This document shows positions 23,948-32,057 of a stretch of DNA of 39,248 nt, one piece after another. Each line of letters opens with the position of its first letter. Within the stretch, counting starts at the first letter, position 1. This DNA comes from an uncultured Bacteroidales bacterium (GTDB taxonomy: Bacteria > Bacteroidota > Bacteroidia > Bacteroidales > UBA932): the NCBI GenBank assembly GCA_900546395.1, contig URDD01000017.1:1-39248 (forward strand), given 5' to 3'. A program made the translations under genes and the position numbers. A model generated the notes under the pieces. That model was not told the origin of the DNA, ran no database searches, and saw only the letters and a list, made by a program, of their open reading frames with translations.

Positions 23948-24325
23948 TTATTTGGTTGCTTTCTTCTTGTTAGCAACTGTTTTCTTCTTACCTTTCCTTG
24001 TACGGGCGTTGTTCTTGGTGCTCTGACCACGAACAGGAAGTCCGAGGCGGTGACGTATGCCCCTGTAGCATCCGATATCCATCAAACGCTTGATGTTCAT
24101 CTGTACAGCAGAACGAAGTTCTCCCTCGATCTTGTACTCCTGGGCAATAACGCTACGGATTCCGGCGATCTGCTCATCGTTCCAGTCTCCGACCTTTGTG
24201 TCAAAGTCGATTCCCAGCTGAGAAAGGATCTTCCTTGCTGAGCTGCGACCGATACCGAAGATATAGGTAAGACCTATTTCTCCTCTTTTGTTGTTAGGTA
24301 AATCAACACCGGCTATTCTTGCCAT
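23948..24325 (-). CDS. rpsM: Ribosomal protein uS13
   Basis: 125-residue S13 of the small-subunit head, contacting L5 and L31 in intersubunit bridges. MARIAGVDLPNNKRGEIGLT, the helix-two-turn-helix region YIFGIGRSSARKIL, and the basic tail RLGLPVRGQSTKNNARTRKG are present. A Lys-rich C terminus ends the protein. It follows rpmJ by 37 bp. Confidence 0.98.
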   Translation of the reverse strand: MARIAGVDLPNNKRGEIGLTYIFGIGRSSARKILSQLGIDFDTKVGDWNDEQIAGIRSVIAQEYKIEGELRSAVQMNIKRLMDIGCYRGIRHRLGLPVRGQSTKNNARTRKGKKKTVANKKKATK

Positions 24326-24362
24326 AATCTATCTTTACTTTATTTGTTATACAACTGAAATA

Positions 24363-24479
24363 TTATCCCTGACGCATTTTGAATTTAGGATTTTTCTTGC
24401 AGATCACGTAAAGACGGCCTTTACGCTTTACAATCTTGCAATCCTCGCTGCGCTTCTTAATGGATGCTTTTACTTTCAT
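24363..24479 (-). CDS. rpmJ: Ribosomal protein bL36
   Basis: 38-residue L36: MKVKASIKKRSEDCKIVKRK then GRLYVICKKNPKFKMRQG. Only two of the four zinc ligands of classical L36 remain (Cys14, Cys27). The first Cys is Ser11 and the final His is Lys32, so it should not bind zinc with the standard site. Located between infA (12 bp) and rpsM (37 bp) as in other bacteria. Confidence 0.95.
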   Translation of the reverse strand: MKVKASIKKRSEDCKIVKRKGRLYVICKKNPKFKMRQG

Positions 24480-24491
24480 TATCGTAAATTT

Positions 24492-24710
24492 TTATTTGTA
24501 TCTGAAAGAAATTCTTCCTTTTGATAAATCATAAGGTGACATTTCCACCTTAACCCTGTCCCCAGGAAGTATCTTGATGTAATTCATCCTCATCTTTCCG
24601 GAGATATGGGCTATGATGACATGGCCATTCTCCAACTCCACCTTGAACATTGCATTTGGCAGAGTTTCAGTAATAACTCCTTCAAGTTCTATTGCTGACT
24701 GCTTCGGCAT
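24492..24710 (-). CDS. infA: Translation initiation factor IF-1
   Basis: 72-residue single OB-fold IF-1, which occupies the A site of the 30S subunit during initiation. Core motifs IELEGVITETLPNAMFKVEL, GHVIIAHISGKMRMNYI and ILPGDRVKVEMSPYDL are intact. It lies 13 bp after map, the usual map-infA-rpmJ order. Confidence 0.98.
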   Translation of the reverse strand: MPKQSAIELEGVITETLPNAMFKVELENGHVIIAHISGKMRMNYIKILPGDRVKVEMSPYDLSKGRISFRYK

Positions 24711-24723
24711 GTTTTATATCACT

Positions 24724-25497
24724 TTAAAATTTAACACTGTTTTCTATATATTCAAAGGTTGACAACTGTTCGGCCCGACCTTTTCTGACAACAACCGTAA
24801 GTTCGAAATGCGCTGATTTCTTGCGGTCCGCTGTATGTACTGCCCAACCATTTTTAGCTAAATACACACCCCTGGTACCTACATTGATCATCGGTTCGAT
24901 ACAAATCGTCATTCCATCGACCAGTTTTGCTCCGTGTCCCTGACGCCCGTAATTCGGAACGCCCGGACTTTCATGCATTTTCCTGCCGATTCCGTGTCCT
25001 TCCAGTTCACGAACAACGGAGAATCCGAATGACTCAGCGTACGATTGCACCGCGTGTCCTATATCTCCGGTCCTATTACCGTCAACAGCCGCTGCTATTC
25101 CTTTATAAAGTGACTCCTTTGTCACATCCAAAAGCTTACGGGTCTCGGCGTCCACCTCCCCTACAGGGAAAGTGTATGCCGAATCTCCGTTATATCCTTT
25201 ATAGAATGTTCCGCAGTCAACAGAAACGATATCTCCTTCCTGGAGTACGTAATCGGACGGAAATCCGTGTACAACGACATCGTTTACTGAAATGCAGAGG
25301 GCTGCCGGAAAGCCATCATAACCCAAGAAGCTCGGTATAGCTCCGTTATCCCGGATAAAGGTCTCAGCTACCCTATTCAACTCTAGAGTTGTCACACCAG
25401 GGGCAACTATCTTACCGACCTCTGCCAATGTTTTTGAGACGAGAATTCCGTTCTCTCTCATCAGCTCTATTTCTTCTTCTGTTTTTGGCTTAACCAT
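24724..25497 (-). CDS. map: Methionine aminopeptidase, type I
   Basis: 257-residue type Ia enzyme that removes the N-terminal methionine from new proteins. The dinuclear metal site residues can be followed: His79 within VNDVVVHGFP, the Asp in IVSVDCGTFYKGYNGDSAYT, the His in LEGHGIGRKMHE, and Glu in CIEPMINVG and near the C terminus. No N-terminal zinc-finger extension. 20 bp downstream of secY. Confidence 0.97.
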   Translation of the reverse strand: MVKPKTEEEIELMRENGILVSKTLAEVGKIVAPGVTTLELNRVAETFIRDNGAIPSFLGYDGFPAALCISVNDVVVHGFPSDYVLQEGDIVSVDCGTFYKGYNGDSAYTFPVGEVDAETRKLLDVTKESLYKGIAAAVDGNRTGDIGHAVQSYAESFGFSVVRELEGHGIGRKMHESPGVPNYGRQGHGAKLVDGMTICIEPMINVGTRGVYLAKNGWAVHTADRKKSAHFELTVVVRKGRAEQLSTFEYIENSVKF

Positions 25498-25517
25498 CTT
25501 CCTTTAAATTTTAGAAA

Positions 25518-26855
25518 TTACATTCCGGAACGTCCTGTCAGACGACCAGTCTTCATCAGTCCGTCATAATGACGCATAAGCAGGTGACTCTCAATCTGCT
25601 GGAGTGTATCAAGAACTACTCCGACAAGAATAAGGAGGGAAGTTCCTCCATAAAAGCTAGCAAACTGGTTGTTAACACCGAGAAGCATAGCAAATGCCGG
25701 CAAAATAGCTATAAGTGCAAGGAAAATCGAACCTGGAAGAGTCACTCTCGACATGATTTCATCAAGGTACTCTACAGTCTTCTTTCCTGGCTTGACACCC
25801 GGGATGAACCCGCCGTTCTTTTTCATATCCTCTGCCATCATAGTCGAGTTAACTGTAACGGCAGTATAGAAATATGTAAAGATTACAACAAGCAAACCGA
25901 ACACGAGATTATACCAGAATCCGGTATAATTGCTCATTGTCGCAGCAAAACCTCTTGTTGCCTCAAACTGAGAGAATATCAGTGGGAAAAGCATCAGCGC
26001 CTGGGCAAAGATGATTGGCATCACGCCTGCGGCATTGATTTTCATAGGAATGTACTGACGTACACCGCCATATTGCTTGTTTCCGACAATTCTTTTAGCA
26101 TACTGTACAGGAACCTTCCTCACACCCTGAACCAGAGCGATTGCTGCCACAAATACGAAGAACAGAATTATAAGTTCAACGACGAGCATCAAAGGTCCGC
26201 CTACACCTGAAGTAACTTTTTCTCCGATCTCAGCCACGAGAGCATATGGCAGACGCGCGATGATACCCACCATAATGATGAGGGAAATACCGTTTCCTAT
26301 ACCGCGGTCAGTTATACGTTCTCCAAGCCACATCACGAACATTGTTCCTCCTATAAGTATCACTGTTGATACCAGGTTGAACATGAATGAGCTCCATCCG
26401 AGCCTGTTGATGGCGATGAATGCCGCCTCTGGAATCTGATTGTGCAGAGCAGCCATATATGCAGGCCCCTGTATGCACAGAATTAGGATGGTGAGATACC
26501 TGGTAAGCTGGTTCATCTTACGACGTCCGCTTTCTCCCTCCATCTGGAGTTTTCTGAAATACGGAACGAAGACACCAAGCAACTGGATGACGATTGATGC
26601 CGAGATATACGGCATCACACCCAAAGCGAAGATTGAGGCATTTCCGAAAGCTCCTCCGGAGAACATGTTAAGCAGTCCTACGAGACCCTCCTGTGAAAAA
26701 TCCTGCATGTTTGCAATCATTGTAGAATCAATTCCAGGAAGGACAATGAAGCTTCCAAGACGATACACAAGCAGCAAAAGAACGGTATAACCGATTCTTT
26801 TGCGCAGTTCCTCAATCTTGAAGATGTTCTTGATTGTCTGGATTAGTTTCTTCAT
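25518..26855 (-). CDS. secY: Protein translocase subunit SecY
   Basis: 445-residue ten-helix channel of the Sec translocon. Recognisable segments include RIGYTVLLLLVYRLGSFI, the plug region with GLLNMFSGGAFGNASIFALG, and the ribosome/SecA-binding C-terminal loops (VQGVRKVPVQYAKRIVG, MMAEDMKKNGGFIPGVKPGK). Starts 2 bp after rplO, consistent with tight coupling. Confidence 0.98.
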   Translation of the reverse strand: MKKLIQTIKNIFKIEELRKRIGYTVLLLLVYRLGSFIVLPGIDSTMIANMQDFSQEGLVGLLNMFSGGAFGNASIFALGVMPYISASIVIQLLGVFVPYFRKLQMEGESGRRKMNQLTRYLTILILCIQGPAYMAALHNQIPEAAFIAINRLGWSSFMFNLVSTVILIGGTMFVMWLGERITDRGIGNGISLIIMVGIIARLPYALVAEIGEKVTSGVGGPLMLVVELIILFFVFVAAIALVQGVRKVPVQYAKRIVGNKQYGGVRQYIPMKINAAGVMPIIFAQALMLFPLIFSQFEATRGFAATMSNYTGFWYNLVFGLLVVIFTYFYTAVTVNSTMMAEDMKKNGGFIPGVKPGKKTVEYLDEIMSRVTLPGSIFLALIAILPAFAMLLGVNNQFASFYGGTSLLILVGVVLDTLQQIESHLLMRHYDGLMKTGRLTGRSGM

Positions 26856-26857
26856 CT

Positions 26858-27307
26858 TTATTCGATTGTTGTTACTTTTCCTCCGGCAGCCTCAATCTTT
26901 GCTATAGCTGACTTTGTGAAAGCATGGGCAGTCACCTCAAGTTTTGCAGAAATCTCTCCGTTTCCGAGGATCTTTACAAGCTTGTTATTTGAAAGGTAAC
27001 CAGCCTCTCTGAGAATATCGATATTGATAACTGATGTTTCAAGTGCAGCAGCAATTTCCTGAAGCACTGATACATTGATACCTTTATACTCGACTCTGTT
27101 TCGGTTAGTGAATCCGAATTTAGGAAGACGTCTCTGGATTGGCATCTGACCTCCCTCGAATCCTATCTTGCGAGAATAACCGGAGCGTGCCTGAGCTCCC
27201 TTATGTCCACGTGTAGATGTACCACCGCGACCGGAACCTTCACCACGACCTACTCTCTTTACATTTTTTGTTGCACCTTTAGCAGGTTTCAGTTCATGTA
27301 ATTTCAT
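26858..27307 (-). CDS. rplO: Ribosomal protein uL15
   Basis: 149-residue L15, a late-assembling 23S rRNA binder near the peptidyl-transferase centre. The glycine-rich N terminus (VGRGEGSGRGGTSTRGHKGA) and GGQMPIQRRLPKFGF are diagnostic. Start ATG 27307 is preceded by GGGAGGA (27315-27321, 7-nt spacing), a strong Shine-Dalgarno. 17 bp from rpmD. Confidence 0.98.
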   Translation of the reverse strand: MKLHELKPAKGATKNVKRVGRGEGSGRGGTSTRGHKGAQARSGYSRKIGFEGGQMPIQRRLPKFGFTNRNRVEYKGINVSVLQEIAAALETSVINIDILREAGYLSNNKLVKILGNGEISAKLEVTAHAFTKSAIAKIEAAGGKVTTIE

Positions 27308-27324
27308 CTGTCGATCCTCCCTAA

Positions 27325-27504
27325 TTAAATTTCCTCTACTTTAACAAGGTGAAGAACCTTCTCTACCATACCTTTTGATACAGGATTGAGTTCCACCTCT
27401 ACGGTCTGGTGCAATCTGTGGATACCGAGAGACTGAAGATTAGCAATCTGTCTCTTTGTCGCTCCATTCTTGCTTTTTATCTGGGTTATCCTAAGTTTTG
27501 CCAT
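27325..27504 (-). CDS. rpmD: Ribosomal protein uL30
   Basis: 59-residue L30: MAKLRITQIKSKNGATKRQI, then ANLQSLGIHRLHQTVEVEL, ending VLHLVKVEEI. Full length for the bacterial family. AAGGAGG at 27513-27519 sits 8 nt before ATG and overlaps the rpsE stop, so translation is probably coupled. It lies in the standard rpsE-rpmD-rplO order. Confidence 0.97.
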   Translation of the reverse strand: MAKLRITQIKSKNGATKRQIANLQSLGIHRLHQTVEVELNPVSKGMVEKVLHLVKVEEI

Positions 27505-27517
27505 TTCTTATTCCTCC

Positions 27518-28036
27518 TTAACCGTTAAATACCCTGCTCATAGGAATACCGCGGAGTCCGGCAACTGTATAGGCGTCTCTCAACTCAACCAAAGCTGCAA
27601 CAGTAGCCTTCACAAGGTTGTGAGGATTTGATGAGCCCTTTGATTTTGCAAGGACATTGTGAATACCTACAGACTCGAATACTGCACGCATCGCACCACC
27701 GGCCTTAACTCCTGTTCCCGGCGCAGCAGGCTTCATAAATACTTTCGCTCCACCGAACTTTGCTTCCTGCTCGTGAGGGATAGTTCTATTGAGTACAGGA
27801 ACCTTTACAAGATTCTTCTTTGCATCCTCAATTCCCTTGGAAATTGCAGTAGTGACTTCGTTGGCTTTTCCAAGACCATAGCCTACAACGCCGTTCTCGT
27901 CACCGACTACAACAATGGCAGCAAAGCTGAAGTGACGACCACCCTTAGTGACTTTGGTCACTCTCTGGATGGCTACAAGTCTGTCTTTCAATTCAAGCTC
28001 AGACACTTTTACTCTTTTAACATTTGTATTTGCCAT
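27518..28036 (-). CDS. rpsE: Ribosomal protein uS5
   Basis: 172-residue S5, involved in decoding fidelity and mRNA unwinding. Double-stranded-RNA-binding N-terminal domain (LKDRLVAIQRVTKVTKGGRH, FSFAAIVVVGDENGVVGYGL) and C-terminal GTGVKAGGAMRAVFESVG are complete. A short Bacteroidetes-type N-terminal extension precedes them. 10 bp after rplR. Confidence 0.98.
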   Translation of the reverse strand: MANTNVKRVKVSELELKDRLVAIQRVTKVTKGGRHFSFAAIVVVGDENGVVGYGLGKANEVTTAISKGIEDAKKNLVKVPVLNRTIPHEQEAKFGGAKVFMKPAAPGTGVKAGGAMRAVFESVGIHNVLAKSKGSSNPHNLVKATVAALVELRDAYTVAGLRGIPMSRVFNG

Positions 28037-28046
28037 AGTCTTATTT

Positions 28047-28409
28047 TTAGAAAATCAGGCCGCCTTCACGGGCAGCATCTGCCAAACTTTTAACTCTTCC
28101 GTGATAAAGATATCCACCACGGTCAAAAGCGATAGTGGTGATACCCTTGGCAATCGCACGCTGTGCAATAGCTTTTCCTACAATAGCAGCAGCCTCAATT
28201 CCTGTCTTGCCTTTGCACTCAACTGCAAGCTCCTTATCATTTGATGCTGCAGCTACAAGAGTGACAGCCTTGACATCATCAATAACCTGAACGTAAATCT
28301 GCTTGTTGCTTCTGAAAACAACCATTCTAGGCCTTTCAGCGGTACCATTGACCACTTTACGGATACGGTAGTGAATCCTTCTTCTTCTTTCTATTTTATT
28401 CAATGCCAT
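28047..28409 (-). CDS. rplR: Ribosomal protein uL18
   Basis: 120-residue L18, binds 5S rRNA with L5. RRRRIHYRIRKVVNGTAERP, SNKQIYVQVIDD and the FDRGGYLYHGRVKSLADAAR tail are typical. Start is preceded by GAGGAGG (28417-28423, 7-nt spacing), a strong Shine-Dalgarno. 16 bp after rplF. Confidence 0.98.
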   Translation of the reverse strand: MALNKIERRRRIHYRIRKVVNGTAERPRMVVFRSNKQIYVQVIDDVKAVTLVAAASNDKELAVECKGKTGIEAAAIVGKAIAQRAIAKGITTIAFDRGGYLYHGRVKSLADAAREGGLIF

Positions 28410-28425
28410 AACTTGTCCTCCTCAA

Positions 28426-28986
28426 TTATTTAGCACCAGCAGATTTACCGGCCTTACGACGAAGCTGTTCACCGACAAACTTGATACCCTTACCCTTATA
28501 TGGCTCAGGCTTACGCAGTGAGCGGATTTTTGCAGCAACCTGACCGACAAGCTGTTTGTCTGCACTCTTAAGTACCAATATTGGGTTCGCACCCTTCTTT
28601 ACAGGCTCTGCCTCTGCAGCTACCTCTTTAGGAAGCATCATATGTACATCGTGTGAGAATCCGAGTGAAAACTCGAGAATCTGACCCTTTACTTCAACAC
28701 GATAACCGACACCGACAAGCTCCTGCTTGATTGTGAATCCCTCTGACACACCCACAACCATATTGTGGATCAGCGCACGGTAAAGTCCGTGAAGAGAACG
28801 GTGTCTAGGGAGATCTGTAGGACGAGTCAACTTAACTTCATTTCCCTCTACAGCAACAGTGATGTCAGCATCAACCTTCTGACTCAATTCGCCGAGAGGT
28901 CCTTTAACCTTAACAACGTTGCCAGGGAGAACCTCTACGGTAACCTTGGCAGGAAGGTGTACAGGCAATTTACCAATTCTTGACAT
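28426..28986 (-). CDS. rplF: Ribosomal protein uL6
   Basis: 186-residue L6 near the factor-binding site of the large subunit. MSRIGKLPVHLPAKVTVEVL, the duplicated beta-sandwich domains and the C-terminal RKPEPYKGKGIKF signature are present. Family-normal length. 18 bp after rpsH; no ribosome-binding site is evident. Confidence 0.98.
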   Translation of the reverse strand: MSRIGKLPVHLPAKVTVEVLPGNVVKVKGPLGELSQKVDADITVAVEGNEVKLTRPTDLPRHRSLHGLYRALIHNMVVGVSEGFTIKQELVGVGYRVEVKGQILEFSLGFSHDVHMMLPKEVAAEAEPVKKGANPILVLKSADKQLVGQVAAKIRSLRKPEPYKGKGIKFVGEQLRRKAGKSAGAK

Positions 28987-29004
28987 TATTCGTTCTTTTT
29001 AAAA

Positions 29005-29400
29005 TTAATATACATAGCATACTACTTCACCACCGACATTAAGCTCTTTTGCCTCTTTGTCAGTAATGATACCCTTCGATGTAGAAAGGATAGCGATTCC
29101 GAGACCATTAAGTACACGTGGCATAGTCGCTACATCAGTATATCTACGAAGACCCGGCTTTGATACACGGATAATCTTCTTGATAGCAGCAGTCTTAGTC
29201 TGCGGATGATACTTGAGTGCGATTTTGATTGTGCTTGACGGTTCGCCTTCTACCAGCTTGTAGCTGAGAATGTAACCTTTCTCACAAAGAATTTTTGTGA
29301 TAGCCATCTTCATCTTGGATGAAGGAATCTCAACAACTTTCTTTCCTGCGCTGTAAGCGTTGCGGATTCTTGTGAGATAATCTGCAATTGGATCAGTCAT
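29005..29400 (-). CDS. rpsH: Ribosomal protein uS8
   Basis: 131-residue S8, primary binder of helix 21 of 16S rRNA and, in E. coli, translational repressor of the spc operon. MTDPIADYLTRIRNAYSAGK and the C-terminal GIAILSTSKGIITDKEAKEL with GGEVVCYVY are conserved. It is preceded by an 88-nt spacer with a GC hairpin (29426-29442), the longest gap in this operon. Confidence 0.98.
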   Translation of the reverse strand: MTDPIADYLTRIRNAYSAGKKVVEIPSSKMKMAITKILCEKGYILSYKLVEGEPSSTIKIALKYHPQTKTAAIKKIIRVSKPGLRRYTDVATMPRVLNGLGIAILSTSKGIITDKEAKELNVGGEVVCYVY

Positions 29401-29425
29401 TTTTTTGTCTTTTTTTACAGAAACC

Positions 29426-29442
29426 GGCGTGCTTCACACGCC
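29426..29442 (-). other. Hairpin in the rpsN-rpsH spacer
   Basis: GGCGTG and CACGCC pair perfectly around a 5-nt loop in an otherwise AT-rich 88-nt spacer, 26 nt before rpsH. No T-run follows directly. TCAATTTG about 10 nt before the hairpin (minus strand) is one mismatch from a -7 box. Candidates are an S8 autoregulatory site, a processing site or an internal promoter leader. Confidence 0.45.
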
Positions 29443-29488
29443 CGATATCCAAATTGAACTTAAATATTGTAATTAATGTAATATGCTA

Positions 29489-29758
29489 TTACCAGCTTGC
29501 TTTCTTTACGCCTGGTATAAGACCGTTGCTTGCCATCTCGCGGAACTGAATACGGCTGATACCGAACATACGCATATATCCCTTAGGACGACCTGTAAGA
29601 GAGCAACGGTTATGAAGACGGCAAGGGCTTGAGTTCTTAGGGAGCTTGTCAAGAGCTGCCCAGTCGCCTGCCTCTTTAAGAGCTTTTCTCTTCTCAGCGT
29701 ATTTAGCAACTAACTTAGCGCGCTTTACCTCGCGGGCTTTCATTGATTCTTTTGCCAT
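29489..29758 (-). CDS. rpsN: Ribosomal protein uS14
   Basis: 89-residue S14 of the zinc-free (C-minus) long type. MAKESMKAREVKRAKLVAKY, a long helical N-terminal half, then SSPCRLHNRCSLTGRPKGYM and the invariant GLIPGVKKASW tail. Two cysteines are retained in the CRLHNRC segment but the paired CxxC motifs are not. 11 bp after rplE. Confidence 0.98.
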   Translation of the reverse strand: MAKESMKAREVKRAKLVAKYAEKRKALKEAGDWAALDKLPKNSSPCRLHNRCSLTGRPKGYMRMFGISRIQFREMASNGLIPGVKKASW

Positions 29759-29769
29759 TTTCCTTCTCT

Positions 29770-30369
29770 TTAGTTATTATGTTTCTTGAAAGGCAGACCG
29801 AATTCGCGAAGAAGTGCATAAGCCTCCTCATCAGTACCTGCTGTTGTCACGAAAGTGATCTCCATTCCGAGAATCTTTGTAATCTTGTCGATGTCAATCT
29901 CTGGGAAAATAATCTGTTCCTTGATACCGAGAGTGTAGTTTCCTCTTCCGTCAAGCTTCTCAGAAATTCCGTTGAAATCCCTGATACGAGGGAGTGATAT
30001 ACGGATAAGTCTCTCAAGGAACTCGTACATCTTGGTAGCACGAAGGGTAACCTTTGCTCCGATAGGCATTCCTTTACGGAGTTTGAAGTTGGAGATATCC
30101 TTTCTTGATGCAGTTGCAACAGCCTTCTGACCTGTGATTGCAGTAAGCTCCTGAAGTGCGATATCAACAAGTTTCTTATCTCCTGTAGCGTCACCAACTC
30201 CCTGGTTGATAGTTATCTTAACCAGTCTTGGAACCTGCATTACTGTTGAGTAGGAGAACTCCTTCATGAGCTTAGGCACAATCTCCTCCTTATATACCTT
30301 CTTCAAGGCAGGCACGTATCCTGCAGGAACAGCCTGCTGTGTCTTTTCTGTATTGTTATTCTTTGCCAT
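29770..30369 (-). CDS. rplE: Ribosomal protein uL5
   Basis: 199-residue L5, which binds 5S rRNA and the P-site tRNA. The core (YSTVMQVPRLVKITINQGVG, LRKGMPIGAKVTLR, GIKEQIIFPEID) is intact. A polar N-terminal extension of about 20 residues makes it longer than the E. coli protein. Start overlaps the rplX stop by one base (TAATG). Confidence 0.98.
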   Translation of the reverse strand: MAKNNNTEKTQQAVPAGYVPALKKVYKEEIVPKLMKEFSYSTVMQVPRLVKITINQGVGDATGDKKLVDIALQELTAITGQKAVATASRKDISNFKLRKGMPIGAKVTLRATKMYEFLERLIRISLPRIRDFNGISEKLDGRGNYTLGIKEQIIFPEIDIDKITKILGMEITFVTTAGTDEEAYALLREFGLPFKKHNN

Positions 30370-30686
30370 TATTTAATCTCCTCTCCAGATTTTTTAGCAT
30401 AACGGACTTTCTTTCCATCCACGAACTTGTGTCCGACTCTTGTAGGGCCGCCCTTAGCAGGATCTACAAGCTGGAGGTTAGAAATATGTACGCCAGCCTC
30501 TTGTTTAACGATACCGCCCTGAGGATGTTTAGGGCTTGGCTTTGTGTGCTTGCTAACCATGTTGATACCTTCAACGATAGCGCGATCCTTGTCTGTAATC
30601 ACTTCAAGCACCTTGCCGGTCTTTCCTTTATCGTTGCCGGCATTGACATAAACGGTGTCACCTTTTTTGATATGGAATTTTTTCAT
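30369..30686 (-). CDS. rplX: Ribosomal protein uL24
   Basis: 105-residue L24, an early assembly initiator of the large subunit. It has the KOW motif KKGDTVYVNAGNDKGKTGKV at the N terminus, then VEGINMVSKHTKPSPKHPQG. 12 bp after rplN. Confidence 0.98.
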   Translation of the reverse strand: MKKFHIKKGDTVYVNAGNDKGKTGKVLEVITDKDRAIVEGINMVSKHTKPSPKHPQGGIVKQEAGVHISNLQLVDPAKGGPTRVGHKFVDGKKVRYAKKSGEEIK

Positions 30687-30698
30687 AACTTCAAAATA

Positions 30699-31064
30699 TT
30701 AGAGGACCTCCGGTGCCAGTGAAACGATCTTCATATAATTCTCACGCAGCTCTCTTGCAACAGGGCCGAAAATACGTGTTCCGCGAACCTCACCCTGATT
30801 GTTCAGAAGAACGCAGGCATTGTCATCGAAACGGATGTATGATCCGTCAGCCCTGCGGATTTCTTTCTTTGTGCGCACTACCACAGCCTTTGATACTGAG
30901 CCTTTCTTGGCATCACCACCTGGGATAGCGCTCTTTACTGCAACGACGATTTTGTCGCCCACTTTCGCATAGCGGTGGCGTGTTCCCCCAAGGACACGGA
31001 TACAAAGAACTTCCTTTGCACCGCTGTTGTCAGCCACCTGTAAACGTGTTTCCTGCTGTATCAT
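30699..31064 (-). CDS. rplN: Ribosomal protein uL14
   Basis: 121-residue L14 at the subunit interface. MIQQETRLQVADNSGAKEVL start, VRTKKEIRRADGSYIRFDDN, and GTRIFGPVARELRE are invariant family segments. Full length. 2 bp after rpsQ. Confidence 0.98.
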   Translation of the reverse strand: MIQQETRLQVADNSGAKEVLCIRVLGGTRHRYAKVGDKIVVAVKSAIPGGDAKKGSVSKAVVVRTKKEIRRADGSYIRFDDNACVLLNNQGEVRGTRIFGPVARELRENYMKIVSLAPEVL

Positions 31065-31066
31065 TG

Positions 31067-31321
31067 CTACTTAACTTTTTCTACGATTTCTACTAATCTC
31101 CATCTCTTTGTCTTACTCAAAGGACGGGTCTCCATAATGCGGACTGTATCGCCCTCGCTGCACTCATTCTTCTCATCGTGAGCGACAAACTTTGTGGTCT
31201 TTTTAACGAACTTACCGTAGATCGGGTGTTTCTCTTTCGTTGCGACTGCAACTACGACAGACTTATCCATCTTGTTGCTGACCACTACGCCTATTCTTTC
31301 CTTACGAAGATTTCTTTCCAT
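31067..31321 (-). CDS. rpsQ: Ribosomal protein uS17
   Basis: 84-residue OB-fold S17, a 5'-domain 16S binder. RKERIGVVVSNKMDKSVVVA, HPIYGKFVKKTTKFVAHDE and the GDTVRIMETRPLSKTKRWRL signature are complete. 12 bp after rpmC. Confidence 0.98.
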   Translation of the reverse strand: MERNLRKERIGVVVSNKMDKSVVVAVATKEKHPIYGKFVKKTTKFVAHDEKNECSEGDTVRIMETRPLSKTKRWRLVEIVEKVK

Positions 31322-31333
31322 CAGACTCGAATT

Positions 31334-31528
31334 TTAGTTCTGTTTCTCTTTCTCGGCAAGGATAGTCATCATACGGGCGATATCCTTCTTTGCCTTGTTA
31401 ATCTTTGACGTATCCTCCAATGGAGAAATCGAATGGTTTATCTTCATGGTGTCGAGATTAGCCTTCTCCACTTCGATACGGTCGCGCAGATCGCTGATCG
31501 ACATTTCGCGTACTTCAGATGCTTTCAT
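31334..31528 (-). CDS. rpmC: Ribosomal protein uL29
   Basis: 64-residue helical L29 by the exit tunnel, contacting trigger factor and SRP. MKASEVREMSISDLRDRIEV and the KINKAKKDIARMMTILAEKE tail match the family. 17 bp after rplP. Confidence 0.97.
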   Translation of the reverse strand: MKASEVREMSISDLRDRIEVEKANLDTMKINHSISPLEDTSKINKAKKDIARMMTILAEKEKQN

Positions 31529-31545
31529 TTCCTATCTCCATTAAA

Positions 31546-31965
31546 TTATTCAACATAATCCCTGCGGACAACAAACTTGGTGATTACAGGCAACTTCTGT
31601 GCGCCAAGACGCAAAGCCTCTTTAGCAATCTCCAATGGAACGCCCTCAGCTTCAATAAGGATACGGCCCGGAGTAACAGGACAAACAAATCCCTCTGGAT
31701 TACCCTTACCTTTACCCATACGCACCTCAGCCGGCTTCTTGGTATAAGGCTTATCAGGGAAAATTCTGATCCAGATCTTACCTTCACGCTTCATGTAACG
31801 GACAACTGCCTGACGGGCGGCCTCAATCTGACGGCCCGTAAGCCAACAATTTTCCAAGGTCTTGATACCGAAAGAACCGAACGCAAGCTGGTTGCCCCTC
31901 TGAGCAAGCCCTTTCATACGGCCTTTCTGCTGCCTTCTAAATTTTGTTTTCTTTGGTTGTAACAT
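31546..31965 (-). CDS. rplP: Ribosomal protein uL16
   Basis: 139-residue L16 by the A-site tRNA elbow. MLQPKKTKFRRQQKGRMKGL, GSFGIKTLENCWLTGRQIEA, RMGKGKGNPEGFVCPV are full family signatures, so the gene is not truncated at the operon break. It normally follows rpsC. Here it is the first gene of its transcript: 92 bp upstream is a consensus promoter, and rpsC and the rest of the S10 operon are not in the window. Confidence 0.98.
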   Translation of the reverse strand: MLQPKKTKFRRQQKGRMKGLAQRGNQLAFGSFGIKTLENCWLTGRQIEAARQAVVRYMKREGKIWIRIFPDKPYTKKPAEVRMGKGKGNPEGFVCPVTPGRILIEAEGVPLEIAKEALRLGAQKLPVITKFVVRRDYVE

Positions 31966-32000
31966 TGTTCTATTACTTTAAAATAAAATACTTTCCGTTT

Positions 32001-32053
32001 CCCTTAAGTCATTGAGCATCAGCTGGTTGGGCGGACTTATCCTCAAATAAGGG
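32001..32053 (-). other. 5' leader hairpin of the rplP operon
   Basis: On the minus strand CCCTTA (32048-32053) pairs with TAAGGG (32001-32006). Inside this, TTGAG (32042-32046) pairs with CTCAA (32012-32016), with an asymmetric internal loop and a 25-nt apical part. It begins almost exactly at the predicted transcription start (about 32052). Position suggests mRNA stabilisation or ribosomal-protein autoregulation. Confidence 0.5.
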
Positions 32054-32057
32054 ACTG

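Noticed and set aside
25569..26210. 213-codon plus-strand frame opposite secY
   Set aside because: Shadow frame in a conserved membrane-protein gene.
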